Positions 1 to 9,447 of a DNA stretch of 22,992 bases are shown here, piece by piece. This stretch comes from Gnetum montanum. Taxonomy: Eukaryota; Streptophyta; Gnetopsida; Gnetales; Gnetaceae. Position 1 is the first letter of the stretch. Each line of letters opens with the position of its first letter. The DNA is taken from assembly GCA_015680685.1 (NCBI GenBank), contig MNCI01025086.1, positions 957,440-980,431 on the forward strand. The letters run 5' to 3'. Under the pieces are notes generated by a model, which worked only from the letters and a program-made list of their open reading frames with translations, was not told where the DNA came from and did no database searches. The position numbers and the translations under genes were made by a program.

Positions 1-2
1 CC

Positions 3-1227
3 ATGGCCCGCTACTACACATTATTACATTGTTGCCCGGGCCATGGGTATGCTCAGTGGGATCAACTTCGCCACATCGTGGATGGGCTAAGGAATGAAAC
101 TAGAAGAACCCTTGGGACTTATGCCCAAGGGAGACTCTCACAACTTAGAGCCCATGAAGTGCATAGTTTTTTGGAACAAGTAGCAAAAGAAGAAGGTGAG
201 CTACGAAAAAGGGAAAGTATGAAAGAATACAACCGCGAACCCTCCCTTTGAAAGAAGGGAGTGAAATTTTGTGATGAAGAGGATGAGTCACCAATCAAAG
301 AGTTGGTGAACTAGAAAACCTTGCCGATACGTATTGGCCAAGGTAGACCAAATGTGGGATTCCTTAGAATTAAGAATTAAAATAGTCTTGAAAATCATAG
401 AAGAGTCTAAGGGGGAACAAAGTAGTGACAAATGTAAGACAAAGTGGAGAAATTCAAGCCCTGCACATAACAAGGGTAAGGGAAAAATTCTTATGTCTGA
501 TGAGGCTGTGGACTTTGACACAGACGATGATAGTGGATGTGAGATCTGCCATTATGACCATCCTAAGGGATGTTGCCCCATTATCTCACATCTACAAGAG
601 TCTGGGGTGTATGTGCTAAATCCAAGAATCAACCAACGGCAAACACCCCGAAGGTTACCTTATCCACAAGGTAACCCAAGGTAGTTCCACCAACCCTTAA
701 CGTATTATCCAAGTGGAACTCCACCACAACCCATCGGACAGCATCAGCAGTGGAAATACCCACAGTCATGGGGGATGCCACCACCAACACAACAGTACCC
801 TTACCGGTAGCCTGATCCTTATGGTTATTATGTGCAGCAGCCAGTTTCTCCAGGTGACTCTATGAGTCACATAATCCCCAACCGTCACTACCAAGTTTGG
901 AAGTACTTTAGGAGGACTCCTTCTCCTCCGAGAGACATCTCACACTCATCCCATCCTCCTAATCCATCCGCACCTCTTCCACCACAAGTAGTTCCCATAG
1001 CATATCCTGTTCCAACAATGCAAGGGGAACTTCCTCCTCAATCGCAGCAGCGTCATGCTGCGAGAGCTGTAAATATCCAACCTGCTACTGGTTCTAACAA
1101 CTATAAAAAGAGAAGACCTTACTTTAGAACCAAAAGCCCAGACAAACTCTTGCAACAACAAGTGGTTGGGCCCATGTACACTCCTCCACCATCTAACAAT
1201 TCGGAGCACCCTTCCGTCCAAAATTAA
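3..1227 (+). pseudogene. Retrotransposon Gag remnant with CCHC-like knuckle
   Basis: Codons 3-251 encode a stretch typical of the plant retrotransposon Gag domain: a cysteine-proline core (LLHCCPGHGYAQW), an NGL-like DGLRNETRR and an acidic/basic helical tail. The frame then shifts, and 334-1227 continues as a Lys-rich and then Pro/Gln-rich chain broken by stops at 682-684, near 808 and at 1225-1227. A zinc-knuckle-like motif, CEICHYDHPKGC (about 538-573), has spacing C-X2-C-X3-H-X3-C, one residue shorter in each of the last two gaps than the usual C-X2-C-X4-H-X4-C. Gag would form the particle shell and bind the element's RNA. The copy is dead. The extreme N-terminus is outside the window. 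Confidence 0.7.
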
Positions 1228-1230
1228 AGC

Positions 1231-1875
1231 TTAACGCATACGGTTATGTTAACGCATACCGTAACTAACTGGATTAAGGTGGGCCACCTTCCCAAGAAAC
1301 TAACTAACCCTGGGAGTCCCTTAATCTATTTACAGATCACCGAAAATGAACCACATAGGGCTCTTCTTAACTCAGGTTCCGGAGTTAACTTGATTTCATG
1401 AGAGATGTATCACGCCTGGAACCTGCCCCAATTTAAGAAGAGCAACATTCAACTAGAGCTGGCAGACCAGTCCATCACCATTCCCTTGGGATTGGTGAAG
1501 GACATCATTACCACTATGTGTGGTTAGTCTTACCTAGTTGATTTCCTGGTGATTAAAGTTAATAACAATGAAGGGAACTTCCTGATTATAATGGGAAGGG
1601 CATGGCTAAGCATAGTAGATGCATGCCTTAGGATCTGCGATCTTTTCTTGGAAATTTTCAAGATAAACATTTGTGAAAAGATCGAGAAGAGGAAAGTTCC
1701 ATGCATCACATACAGTGATTCATTAGGTGATGACATGGAGGAAATGCCTCCATGTGACAGGTGCGCCCTTGAAACTTTGAACCAAAGATGCTTGTATGTA
1801 GCAACCACACAAGAAGTAGTAGACACCTTGTGGTTGACAGCTACTCGAAGGAGCAGAAAAATATGCATGGAATGA
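1231..1875 (+). pseudogene. Retropepsin-like (aspartic protease) domain remnant of element A
   Basis: In the same frame as the second part of Gag, so Gag-protease was one continuous reading frame. The segment has the plant gypsy protease signature: an LLxSGxxVNLIS active-site block (1363-1404), a QLELADQSITIPLG block, and the flap/C-terminal block NFLIIMGRAWL (about 1576-1608). The catalytic Asp position reads Asn (AAC at 1369-1371, giving LLNSGSG). In-frame stops occur at 1399-1401 and 1525-1527, and the frame ends at 1873-1875. The protease of such elements matures the Gag-Pol polyprotein; this one cannot. No polymerase domain follows. Confidence 0.75.
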
Positions 1876-2091
1876 ACTGAGGAAACCCATGCCAACAATG
1901 AAGGCATAGACACATTGGAATATGAGCGTCGCCAACTTCCATCCCTCAATCTAAGATCATCAATTGGGAGAAGTTGGACACTTTTACGAAATTCAAACAA
2001 ACATTCATTATTTCGGATCTCTCCCTTACAACTCAGTCATGGGGGATATGGCAACCTATGCGAATCATATGGGGCCCTCAATTCTTTTTTG

Positions 2092-2205
2092 ATTTTTGTT
2101 TTACAACGTTTTTGTTTTGCACATTTTTGTTTTACAATTTCTTTAACTTTTCTAATTTTTGTTTTACAACTTTCTTTAACTTTCTTGTTTTTGTTTTACA
2201 ACATT
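2092..2205 (+). repeat. T-rich short tandem repeat (TTTTTGTTTTACAA units)
   Basis: Five imperfect copies of the motif TTTTTGTTTTACAA follow one another. Two have longer units that add TTTCTTTAACTTTCT. A (TG)n run follows at about 2226-2241. The array sits just after the point where the polymerase domain would be expected to start in element A. It reads open in several frames and produces spurious Phe-rich ORFs. Confidence 0.8.
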
Positions 2206-2241
2206 GTTATACTTTTTCCATTTTGTATGTGTGTGTGTGTG

Positions 2242-3977
2242 ATCCACCCTATAAGTTTGTCCCATAATAAGTCTTCAGAATGATGGTATGAACTGTTTTC
2301 ATATTGATTGCTAATGTTTGGGTTTTACCTTTAAGTCATAATGTTGATACTAAGGTATGTTTCTTTTGATATGGAAGGCAATGAGACCACTTTATCCATC
2401 CATCCACCAGTTTCTATGGTTTCTCTCAGCTTGGAAATGTATAGTCCCCTTCTAATAAGAACTTAAACGAATCGGTGACTGGGCATTTCTCAAACTAAGG
2501 ACTCAAGGATTACAAAGGGTGTGACTTCAAGGAAACTCAATGCTTTTGTGTTAGTCATTTTCTTGGGTGCTTGGATGTTTTTTTTCTTGAGTTTTCTTGC
2601 CGTTTCGATGTTACACAATTCTCGGAAGCTGAGTCAATAAAAACAAAAAAGGTCTTTGCATGGTGTGGTTCTCATGCATAAAAACACAAAAAAAAAAGTG
2701 AGAATTCAAAGCACACCCCTTAGACGAATAAGCTTGGGCTACAAGAACTGGTTATGGAACCAAAAGTGTTCCTTCTAACTAAGGCCCTTCTCGCTTCCCA
2801 TGCTTTCATTTGTTTTTTTGGAATGATGGTGGCTCTTGGAGGACACATTCTTGTTACTTCAAGAGGATGGTTAGCCGAATGCATTGATGCGAAGTCACTA
2901 GTAGTGGTTTGTTTGAGGCCAGAGTTGGAATGAGAATTGCCAAGTCACATTAATCATAAAACACACAAAGGGTTGTACACCACCTTGTTCTTGGGATTCC
3001 ATTCCATTCTCTTCTATCCACCCTTCTCTCCATTTTTCACCTCATTGCCAGTTGTATCATTAGTATATATATTTTGGTTGATGCATTGTTTTCTTTTTGG
3101 TAAATTATTATGGTTAATACTTTAACTCTTGTTCCAAAAAACATTCTCGGAGCCTATGGACTCTTTAAATGTGGGTTTGTCAGGGCATTAAGGGCATAAG
3201 CCTACTTTGGGGAGGACCCACTGACATTCCTATTTAGAGCATTAGTTAACTTCTTTCCCTTAACATTTTGCAATTAATTTTATTTTTTTCATTACCATAT
3301 TGACATCCATTTCATCGATGTCATAGTTGTCCCTTTTTATCTATTTTTCTTACTTCTTTTCCTTCTCCATTTTAATGCTATTGGAGATTCGTGATTAGTC
3401 ATGGGGGTGTAGGGCCTAATTTTTTCGATTTTCTCCTAGCCCCAAAATTTTTTGATTTTCTTCCTAACCCCTACACCTTTGGTAGTCATCATTAATATAT
3501 TCCCAGATCCATATCAGCCATACCACAACCTAGCCAATGGACTTACACAGAAGCAAGGTATCAATTACATGATGATTCAATTACCCTTGCTAATATACGA
3601 TTATGTTGTGTGTGTAGATGATGGACATGCAACAATGGATTGGATCTGGAGAAAACACTTGGAATGGAGCAACGTTGAAGCAACTATGCAAGGAGCAAGA
3701 TTGATGGTGTGCTTACAAATGAACAATGAAGGCGCAATCTTGGCATTGGCAGCAGCAACACTTCTTTCTCTCTCTCTTTCTCAGCTGCCAACAAAGGCCT
3801 GATGTCATTGTAATAAGGTGTTCACCCTTGTTGTCATGAACACCAATTTTGTCAAGTCTTGTAATGATGATCCGTTCACATGTCATCCCATTAGTTCCAT
3901 TCCCCTCAATAATTCCATACCTTCCCGATATTATTGTAAGGAACTCGAGGATGAGTTTTCATTCAGTCATGGGGGTA
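2242..3977 (+). other. Non-coding 3' internal region of element A
   Basis: About 1.7 kb between the T-rich repeat and the 3' LTR. No frame shows reverse transcriptase, RNase H, integrase or chromodomain motifs. Small ORFs (for example 3452-3802) have no recognisable domain. The last bases before the G-run encode a short acidic peptide (KELEDEFSFSHGG). The equivalent DNA precedes LTR2 at 5569-5603, so it is a conserved pre-LTR segment of this family. The region looks like a long untranslated spacer or the product of a large deletion. Confidence 0.6.
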
Positions 3978-4939
3978 TGATGAGATGCGATTCGCACAAG
4001 CCGCAATATCGCGTATGCAATATCACGTCGTCCCCTGCGATATCGCATATGGGATATCGTGGTCTACCCCAAATTTATAAATAAGAGGTAGCACTCCCCT
4101 CATTTCTCATCCTAGGCTAGAAGTAGGGAAACTCTAGCAGTTTGATCACTCCAGAGATAGAATATTTTCCATGTGCCCGTAGTAGGAGTCCCCAAGTGAA
4201 CGGATCTTTATTCGAGCAGCTTTGTACCTGAACGTAAGTTGTTTACGACAATAAAGACGAGCTTTGTGGATAAACCTTGTAGTGCATGGAATAGGTTTAT
4301 TACTTGTTATTTCTTACCTGTTATTTATTACCTGCATTAGCATGGCATGAGTACGACTTGATTACGAGCAATGACGAATGTGTACAGCTAATCAAGGAAT
4401 CGGTTTCTCATTGCGATTAGTCTCTCTTACCCTCAACTCCTAGAATGCGGGATGAGTACGACTTGATTATGAGCATCTACGGATATGTACGGCTAGTCAA
4501 GGAATCGGCTGCTCATCACATTTAAGCTAGTTAAGTGCCTCAGTATGACCACTTCGAGCACGTGCATTACGTGTGGTGATCCCAGTAACGATTAGCATTT
4601 GGTAGCCATAGTTGCATAGTTCAAGGTGTGTACGGTAAGTGGGAACGGATGCTGACGCTAGTTAATTTAGACTTAGGTCCTTAGTTAGAGTTAGCTAGTT
4701 TCTCAACCCTTCAACTCGATAGCATAGGAGAAAAACATAAAAGACCATAAAAATTCATATACCTTAGACTTGCTTAACCATATACCGTGACACATACAAG
4801 TAAGTCTGGGAAGACAACAAATGATTAACCCCAAGTGTTCCATGGGGCGTGTAGGCATTTAGTCTACGAAGTTCAACCGGATCGTGCGTGCTATGCTCGT
4901 TTCGTATGGTTGAGTGTTGGGGTACCTCGCCACTCATCA
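3978..4939 (+). mobile_element. LTR1: 3' LTR of element A (962 bp)
   Basis: Starts TGATGA after a G-run and ends TCATCA, so its termini are a 6-bp inverted repeat. A TATA box (TTATAAATA, 4075-4083) and AATAAA (4250-4255) mark probable U3, R and U5. The U3 part contains an imperfect hairpin rich in ATATCGC-type half-sites (4003-4061). The downstream part contains a 72-bp direct repeat (4347-4418 and 4452-4523). LTR2 (5604-6332) and the solo LTR in dirigent copy 1 (11251-12020) share its start, TATA/AATAAA order and end block, so the three form one family. Confidence 0.8.
4347..4523 (+). repeat. 72-bp direct repeat inside LTR1
   Basis: Two copies, 4347-4418 and 4452-4523, 105 bp apart. Both begin ATGAGTACGACTTGATTA and continue through GTACRGCTARTCAAGGAATCGG. 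Each copy carries a short internal inverted repeat (CTTGATTA with a TARTCAAG partner), so each could fold into a stem. I did not find the duplication in LTR2 or in the solo LTR; it partly explains why LTR1 is longer than they are. Confidence 0.75.
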
Positions 4940-5603
4940 TAGTTGGTTACCATGTATTCCATGTATGAAACAAAGTTTATGAACAAAAAATATGTACAAC
5001 AAAAATTTCACATTGTAAACTTAGAACTTTAGGTAGTCAAAGCAAGTTATCAAGACCACAAAGATGTAGTACAAAATCTAGCCAAATGAATGATGAATTA
5101 TTAAGAACTACAAAAGCTAGAAAATGCCTTTAAAGTGGAATGAATAGAGTTTGCAGTATGATATGTCAAGAGAAACAAAATGTTTCTAAAATTACCATGT
5201 TCGTGGGAAGTGTTGATGTCAGGGAACATTGCTAAGGTGGTGTGAATTGTACATGATCCCAAAACTAAAGAAGATAAGTTGAGAACATTTCTAAGTAAAT
5301 ACTAGTTCAAAAAGCCAAATAACAAAGGGAAGAAGCCAATGGAGAAGTTTCCATCACCAAGAACTTAAGAGACTACATCAATGTTCAATATTATATTATT
5401 TTCAAGTTGTATCATGTGTTAATCATACTCTACATAAAAAATTTGTAATATCACTCAAACAAAGATGTAACATTTATAGTTAGTAGTCAGTTATAATATA
5501 TATATATCTTATTATTGAATCTATGTAACTCCAAAAATTTGCAATGACTTGATCCTCTTTTTGTTTTGAACTTGAGGATGAGTTTTTAATCAATCATGAG
5601 GTA
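4940..5603 (+). mobile_element. Decayed 3' internal region of an older related LTR element (element B)
   Basis: AT-rich sequence between the end of LTR1 and the start of LTR2. Its last 35 bases (GAACTTGAGGATGAG and onwards) match the pre-LTR segment of element A (GAACTCGAGGATGAG), showing that this is the 3' end of an internal region from a relative. A stop-broken Lys/Pro-rich frame at about 5216-5368 (DPKTKEDKLRTFLSKY, then KKPNNKGKKPMEKF) may be a remnant of the polyprotein tail. I do not recognise a domain. Element A appears nested in element B. Confidence 0.55.
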
Positions 5604-6332
5604 TGATAAAATATTTGATCTAAATGACTACAATATTATAAATGCAATATCATAGCTCAATATATATTATCATAGATATGATGAAGTAAGTCATAATAAT
5701 ACCTATAAATACAAGTCCATTGTCATGTCAAGGCACATGTCTTTACCAACACTTGGCAAAATTCTTCATCATTACAGAATTTCATATAGAAAAAGTTTAT
5801 ATTTCTATATCATTTATTTTTACATTATCATTTATATTTCCTAAGCCATTTACTATTACCATGTTTATTAATATGGATGGAATATGTACGACTAATTTCA
5901 AGAATAAAGTATACTTGTTTGGTAACCTAGTAGTAATGTTATTTGATTTGTTTAGTGGTAAAGTTACTTAATAATTTTAGTAATAATTACATTAGTCTAG
6001 GATGTGTATGTAAAGCCAAGACTAGATAGTTATTGCTAATAGGCTAGAGTAGCATTACATTTTTATTGTCTTTAGTTAATAGAATTCATATCCATTCTCA
6101 CTATGTTTACCAATAACATACTTAGAGCCAACCAACATCATCTAATCATATGTCTCACTATGAGTTAAACTATATATTTTCCATTTTGCTAACTCCAAGT
6201 GAGAAGACAATGACCATGAACACTTATCAACTTACTAGTATACTTACATTGTCTATCTATGGATTATGATCTGGTCGCACATGAACACATGTGACTTGTA
6301 TGATTGAGTGTCAGGATTTTCACTATTCATTA
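5604..6332 (+). mobile_element. LTR2: degraded 3' LTR of element B
   Basis: Starts TGATAA at the place where LTR1 starts TGATGA. It has a TATA box (TATAAATA, 5704-5711) and AATAAA (5903-5908), and ends near CACTATTCATTAA, matching CACTCATCA of LTR1. Internal matches include TATGATTGAGTGT against TATGGTTGAGTGT of LTR1 near the 3' end. Most differences look like C-to-T or G-to-A changes, which gives a much more AT-rich copy, as expected for an old methylated insertion. The right boundary is approximate. Confidence 0.7.
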
Positions 6333-6544
6333 ATGCTTAGCTCAAAGATTAAAAGTAATGTTAATAAGAAGATTATAATTGATGGTAAAGAATCTTGATT
6401 CAAGGTTAACAAAAAGAAATAAAGTAAAAGTGATGGTAATGAAGAATTTGTGAATCTAGCTTTTCTACAAATATTAACAATATGTTGTAACTTTCTATGG
6501 TTACCTTAAATCCTTTTGCTATTTTAAGTTTAAGCATGGATATT

Positions 6545-6775
6545 GAAAGTGATGTAAATATTATTAGAATTAGATCATCCTCCTTATTAATAATTAATTT
6601 TCTTCTCTTGATTTTTAAAGCATCAATTTAAAGGTTGTACACTAAGTAGATATTCCTAAAAATGGGAAGTTTTTTCTTATATTATTTTTGATGTTTTCTA
6701 CTAAGCGCTAAGCATGTGATGTTCTTTGAATCTTTTGCTTATTATAAATATTTTATTGGGATTTGATACCTTCCC
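6545..6775 (+). repeat. Inverted repeat arm L (pairs with 9215-9447)
   Basis: Shares blocks in order with the reverse complement of 9215-9447: GTGATGTAAATATT, TTAATAATTAATTTTC, TATTTTTGATGTTTTCTACT, TAAGCATGTGATG and TTGCTTATTATAAATA. A shortened copy of the core also lies at about 6905-7035 in the same orientation as this arm. The left part of the family continues further left, because 6360-6560 also resembles 18555-18745. Confidence 0.7.
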
Positions 6776-7090
6776 TTATTGAATCATGCTAATCATCATC
6801 CTAGTCTTATCCCAACAAAATTGGACTAGCTATAAGAATTTTTCACCATTCACCTCTATCAAGAGTTAGTTATTTCTTTACTTGTAATTTCTTGAAATCA
6901 TCTTCAATTATTTTTTCTTGTCTTTTTTGGTATTCCTTTTGGTGGCTTTCTTGGAAAAATATCAAGCATGTGATGTACTTTACATTTTTTGCTTATTATA
7001 AATATATTTTCAGGTTCAACACCCCCCTCATTAAATGTAAGTAAAATTTTAGTTTTATTTTCAAGAACTTTAATAGAAATAAAGTGGAAA

Positions 7091-7165
7091 CATATAACTC
7101 AATACTATCTATTAGAATCAAACCTATAACTTGGAGTTTCCAAATCAAGAGTATAGCTAGCATGA
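7091..7165 (-). repeat. tRNA-like head of dispersed repeat family, copy 1
   Basis: Read on the minus strand it contains GCTAGCTATACTCTTGATT, TGGAAACTCCAAGTTAT and the B-box-like GGTTTGATTCTA. These match the other heads at 9066, 9921, 12543, 17977, 18838 and 19187. The A-box side is damaged. The body runs leftwards into the repeat core at 6905-7035. Confidence 0.6.
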
Positions 7166-7838
7166 TATATTAGAAGAATTATAGAGGAATATAATAATAT
7201 CTAACAAGACAATCAACTAACCAATTGACCCACCTATTATTGTTTATCTTAATGTTGATAATTCATATATTAAGTATTAAAAATGTTAAATTGCATGATA
7301 AAGAATATTTTACATCTTAAGGATCTATGCATTAATACATTGTCTTAAATTCATTTAAAATGGACTTTATTTCAAATGGAATTAAGCTTGAAAATTAATG
7401 ATAAAAATACTTTTGAGTTGTATATTAGATGGTTATTGCTTGCTACAAATACTATTTTAAATTAATCTTCTTTTTAGAATAATAGATAACATCAATGAGG
7501 CATTACTCACTTGGTTAGACTATGTAGCTTGTGATGTGCAAGCCATAGATTTAGTTTTAACAAATATGCTATAGTTTAATTCTAGTAAGTAGTACTAAGT
7601 TATAAAGGTCTACTTAAGTTCTATGAAATTTGTTTAGTTTTTGTTTTGATAGCCCATTTATCTAGTTCCAATTTCCATATCTTTCCCCTACAACTAGTAA
7701 GAAAAGGAAAAAAAGATATGCTAATGGCATCATCATGTTCTTTTAAAGATATTTTAAAATAAAACCAAGCATCAATTATATCATTCCTAATGATCAAATT
7801 GCTTTATCTACTTCTTTTCTTTTCATTTGAAAGTGTCT

Positions 7839-8392
7839 TTGATCACCTGTTCTCTATTCTATTTGAAAGCTTTATTATGCAATTTTTCCCAACAACAAGA
7901 CCATAACTATGATCTCTCTTTAAGAGTTAAACATTAAATTCTCAAATATGTTAGTTCTTAGTTATAACTTCAAATAAGAAAGCTTTCAGTAAAGGTTGAA
8001 CAATTGATCCATTTCCTGTAGTATTAATTCATTTTTATTGTGGGACTTAAGCTAGGAAAGTTATCAACTTCTACTTACAATTTACTTCTTTTTTTATTAT
8101 TTCTTTTAGTTTTTTTTAGAGAGAGTATTCTTCTTATCTTTACAAGAAATTCTTTAGTAAGAAGTAAAAACCTATGATGGTGCTTCTAAATAAGGGCAAG
8201 GCTTGATCATTTTCCTACCATAGAGGGGAGGTATTTTAGGATTAGTTGTAAGAATGAAAATTTGAAAAGGTACCCCCTAAAATGTTGGGCTTTTCTTTTA
8301 TATTTTTTCATCTATGTTGATCATTTGATATAATTTGAATTTTTAATTATTATTTATTTTTTGGGGTTTGGAAACCCCCCACATCCCCCTAA
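7839..8392 (+). repeat. Direct repeat unit A of a divergent tandem pair (about 0.55 kb)
   Basis: Aligns in order with 8469-9006. Shared blocks include a TTCTCTATTCTA block, AAGACCATAACTATGA against AAGAGCATAACTATGA, CTTTACAAGAAA, AGTAAGAAGT, GAGGGGAGG and GATTAGTTGTAAG. The unit ends in a G-run/C-run terminus (TTTTGGGGTTTGG followed by CCCCCCACATCCCCC). The offset between units is about 620-630 bp. No coding sequence is visible. The right end resembles the core of the dispersed family (ATTATTTTTTGGGGTTT). Confidence 0.7.
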
Positions 8393-8468
8393 AAAAATTT
8401 TAAATATTAGCTTGGTTGTATATTTTGAATGTACTTATAATTAGATTCTATAGGGTTGGAATTATCTT

Positions 8469-9003
8469 TAACCACTTATTCTCTCCTCTATTCTAAGCCT
8501 TAGTGTGTAGTTATTTTCTAGTAGCAAGAGCATAACTATGACCTCTCTTATACCAAATTCTAAAAGATGTCATTTTTAAGTTAGAAATTTCAAGTAAAAA
8601 AGCTCCTAATAAAAGCTTAAAAATTACTTTATTTTCTACTATGTTAATTTTTTTTATTTTATAGGTTCAAGGATGAGAAGCTTTTAGCTTTTGTTGTTAT
8701 TTTTTATTTATCTTTAATTGATGTATTTTTTTGTTTTTTTAAAGAGGAAGAGTTTTCTCCTTCTCTTTACAAGAAACCTCTTAGTAAGAAGTGAAAACCC
8801 ATGAGGTACCTTTGAATAAGGCCTAATCCTTTTCCTACTTGAGAGGGGAGGCTTTTCTAGATTAGTTGTAAGGATGAAAACCTAAAAAGGTGTACCTATA
8901 ACCATTAAACTTTTTCTTTAGACTCTCTTTTCGAGGATTTGATGTACTATGAAGTTTTTAAATATTATTATTATTATTTGGGGTTTGACATCCCCTAACA
9001 TTC

Positions 9004-9006
<3 letters not shown>
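8469..9006 (+). repeat. Direct repeat unit B of the tandem pair
   Basis: Second copy of the unit described at 7839-8392, ending TATTTGGGGTTTGACATCCC. A (CT)n microsatellite starts immediately after it. The two units are clearly diverged, with many substitutions and small indels, so the duplication is old or the two are independent insertions of one element. Confidence 0.7.

Positions 9007-9030
<24 letters not shown>
9004..9030 (+). repeat. (CT)n microsatellite
   Basis: Uninterrupted CT dinucleotide run of about 13 units between repeat unit B and the tRNA-like head at 9066. Confidence 0.95.
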
Positions 9031-9034
<4 letters not shown>

Positions 9035-9065
9035 TCTTTCAAATTATTTAGGATTCTAATAATGA

Positions 9066-9447
9066 GGTATTTAGCCTAGTGGCCACACTCTTGATTTAGA
9101 AGTTTTAAGTTATAGATTCAATTCTAGTCAATAAAGTTGAGTTATAAAGATAATTTGACTACATATCTTGGGGGTAAATACACTATGTTTACCTCAAGAA
9201 TGATCAATTTGATTTTTTGGTGTGTAAACCCCAAAAATAATATTAATAATAAGCAAAAATTTCAAAGTACATCACATGCTTAACACAAAGTAGAAAATAT
9301 CAAAAAACAATATAAAAAGTAAAAAAAAAATCAATTTTAAGGATGCCTATTCAAGTGTGCAATGCTACAATTGATATTTGGAAAAATCAAAAGAGGAAAA
9401 TTAATTATTAATACATCTTAATGCTAACAATATTTACATCACTTTCT
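9066..9447 (+). mobile_element. SINE-like element with tRNA-like head (best preserved copy)
   Basis: The left end has an A-box-like TTAGCCTAGTGG (9071-9082) and a B-box-like AGATTCAATTC about 30 bases later, the layout of an internal RNA polymerase III promoter in tRNA-derived SINEs. The body then includes a GTGTAAACCCC block, the core TTATTAATAATAAGC-type sequence and an A-rich tract (9328-9341), and continues to about 9447, where homology with 6545-6775 (inverted) ends. No protein is encoded, and I could not see a clean target-site duplication. It could instead be a fragment of a larger element. Confidence 0.5.

Larger units (their letters stand above)
1..4939 (+). mobile_element. Decayed Ty3/gypsy-type LTR retrotransposon, 3' part (element A)
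   Basis: The window opens inside the Gag region of an LTR retrotransposon. In order it holds Gag remnants, a Pro/Gln-rich stretch, a retropepsin-like domain, about 2 kb of stop-filled sequence, a G-run serving as polypurine tract (3971-3975) and a complete 3' LTR (3978-4939). The 5' LTR and primer-binding site lie outside the window. The Gag and protease resemble plant Ty3/gypsy elements. I see no reverse transcriptase, RNase H or integrase, so this copy is either non-autonomous or internally deleted. Many in-frame stops show it cannot make protein. It appears inserted in an older relative, whose 3' part continues at 4940. Confidence 0.8.
6333..7838. other. AT-rich repeat-filled spacer, no gene
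   Basis: No coding frame of note. The stretch contains one arm of an inverted repeat (about 6545-6775), a second partial copy of the same core (about 6905-7035), and a tRNA-like head in minus orientation (7091-7165). A possible further, poorly preserved tRNA-like head in plus orientation lies near 7499-7600. The rest is AT-rich and unassigned. Confidence 0.55.

Noticed and set aside
3452-3802. 116-residue open frame in element A
   Set aside because: No recognisable domain, low-complexity Leu/Ser end, inside a decayed element between stop-filled stretches.
4016-4070. CRISPR-like or phage-type palindromic array
   Set aside because: Only two imperfect arms inside an LTR of a plant retrotransposon, with no regular spacer structure.
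9066-9150. A functional tRNA gene
   Set aside because: A and B boxes are present but no good acceptor stem can be drawn and the block recurs in at least seven diverged copies, which fits a repeat, not a tRNA gene.
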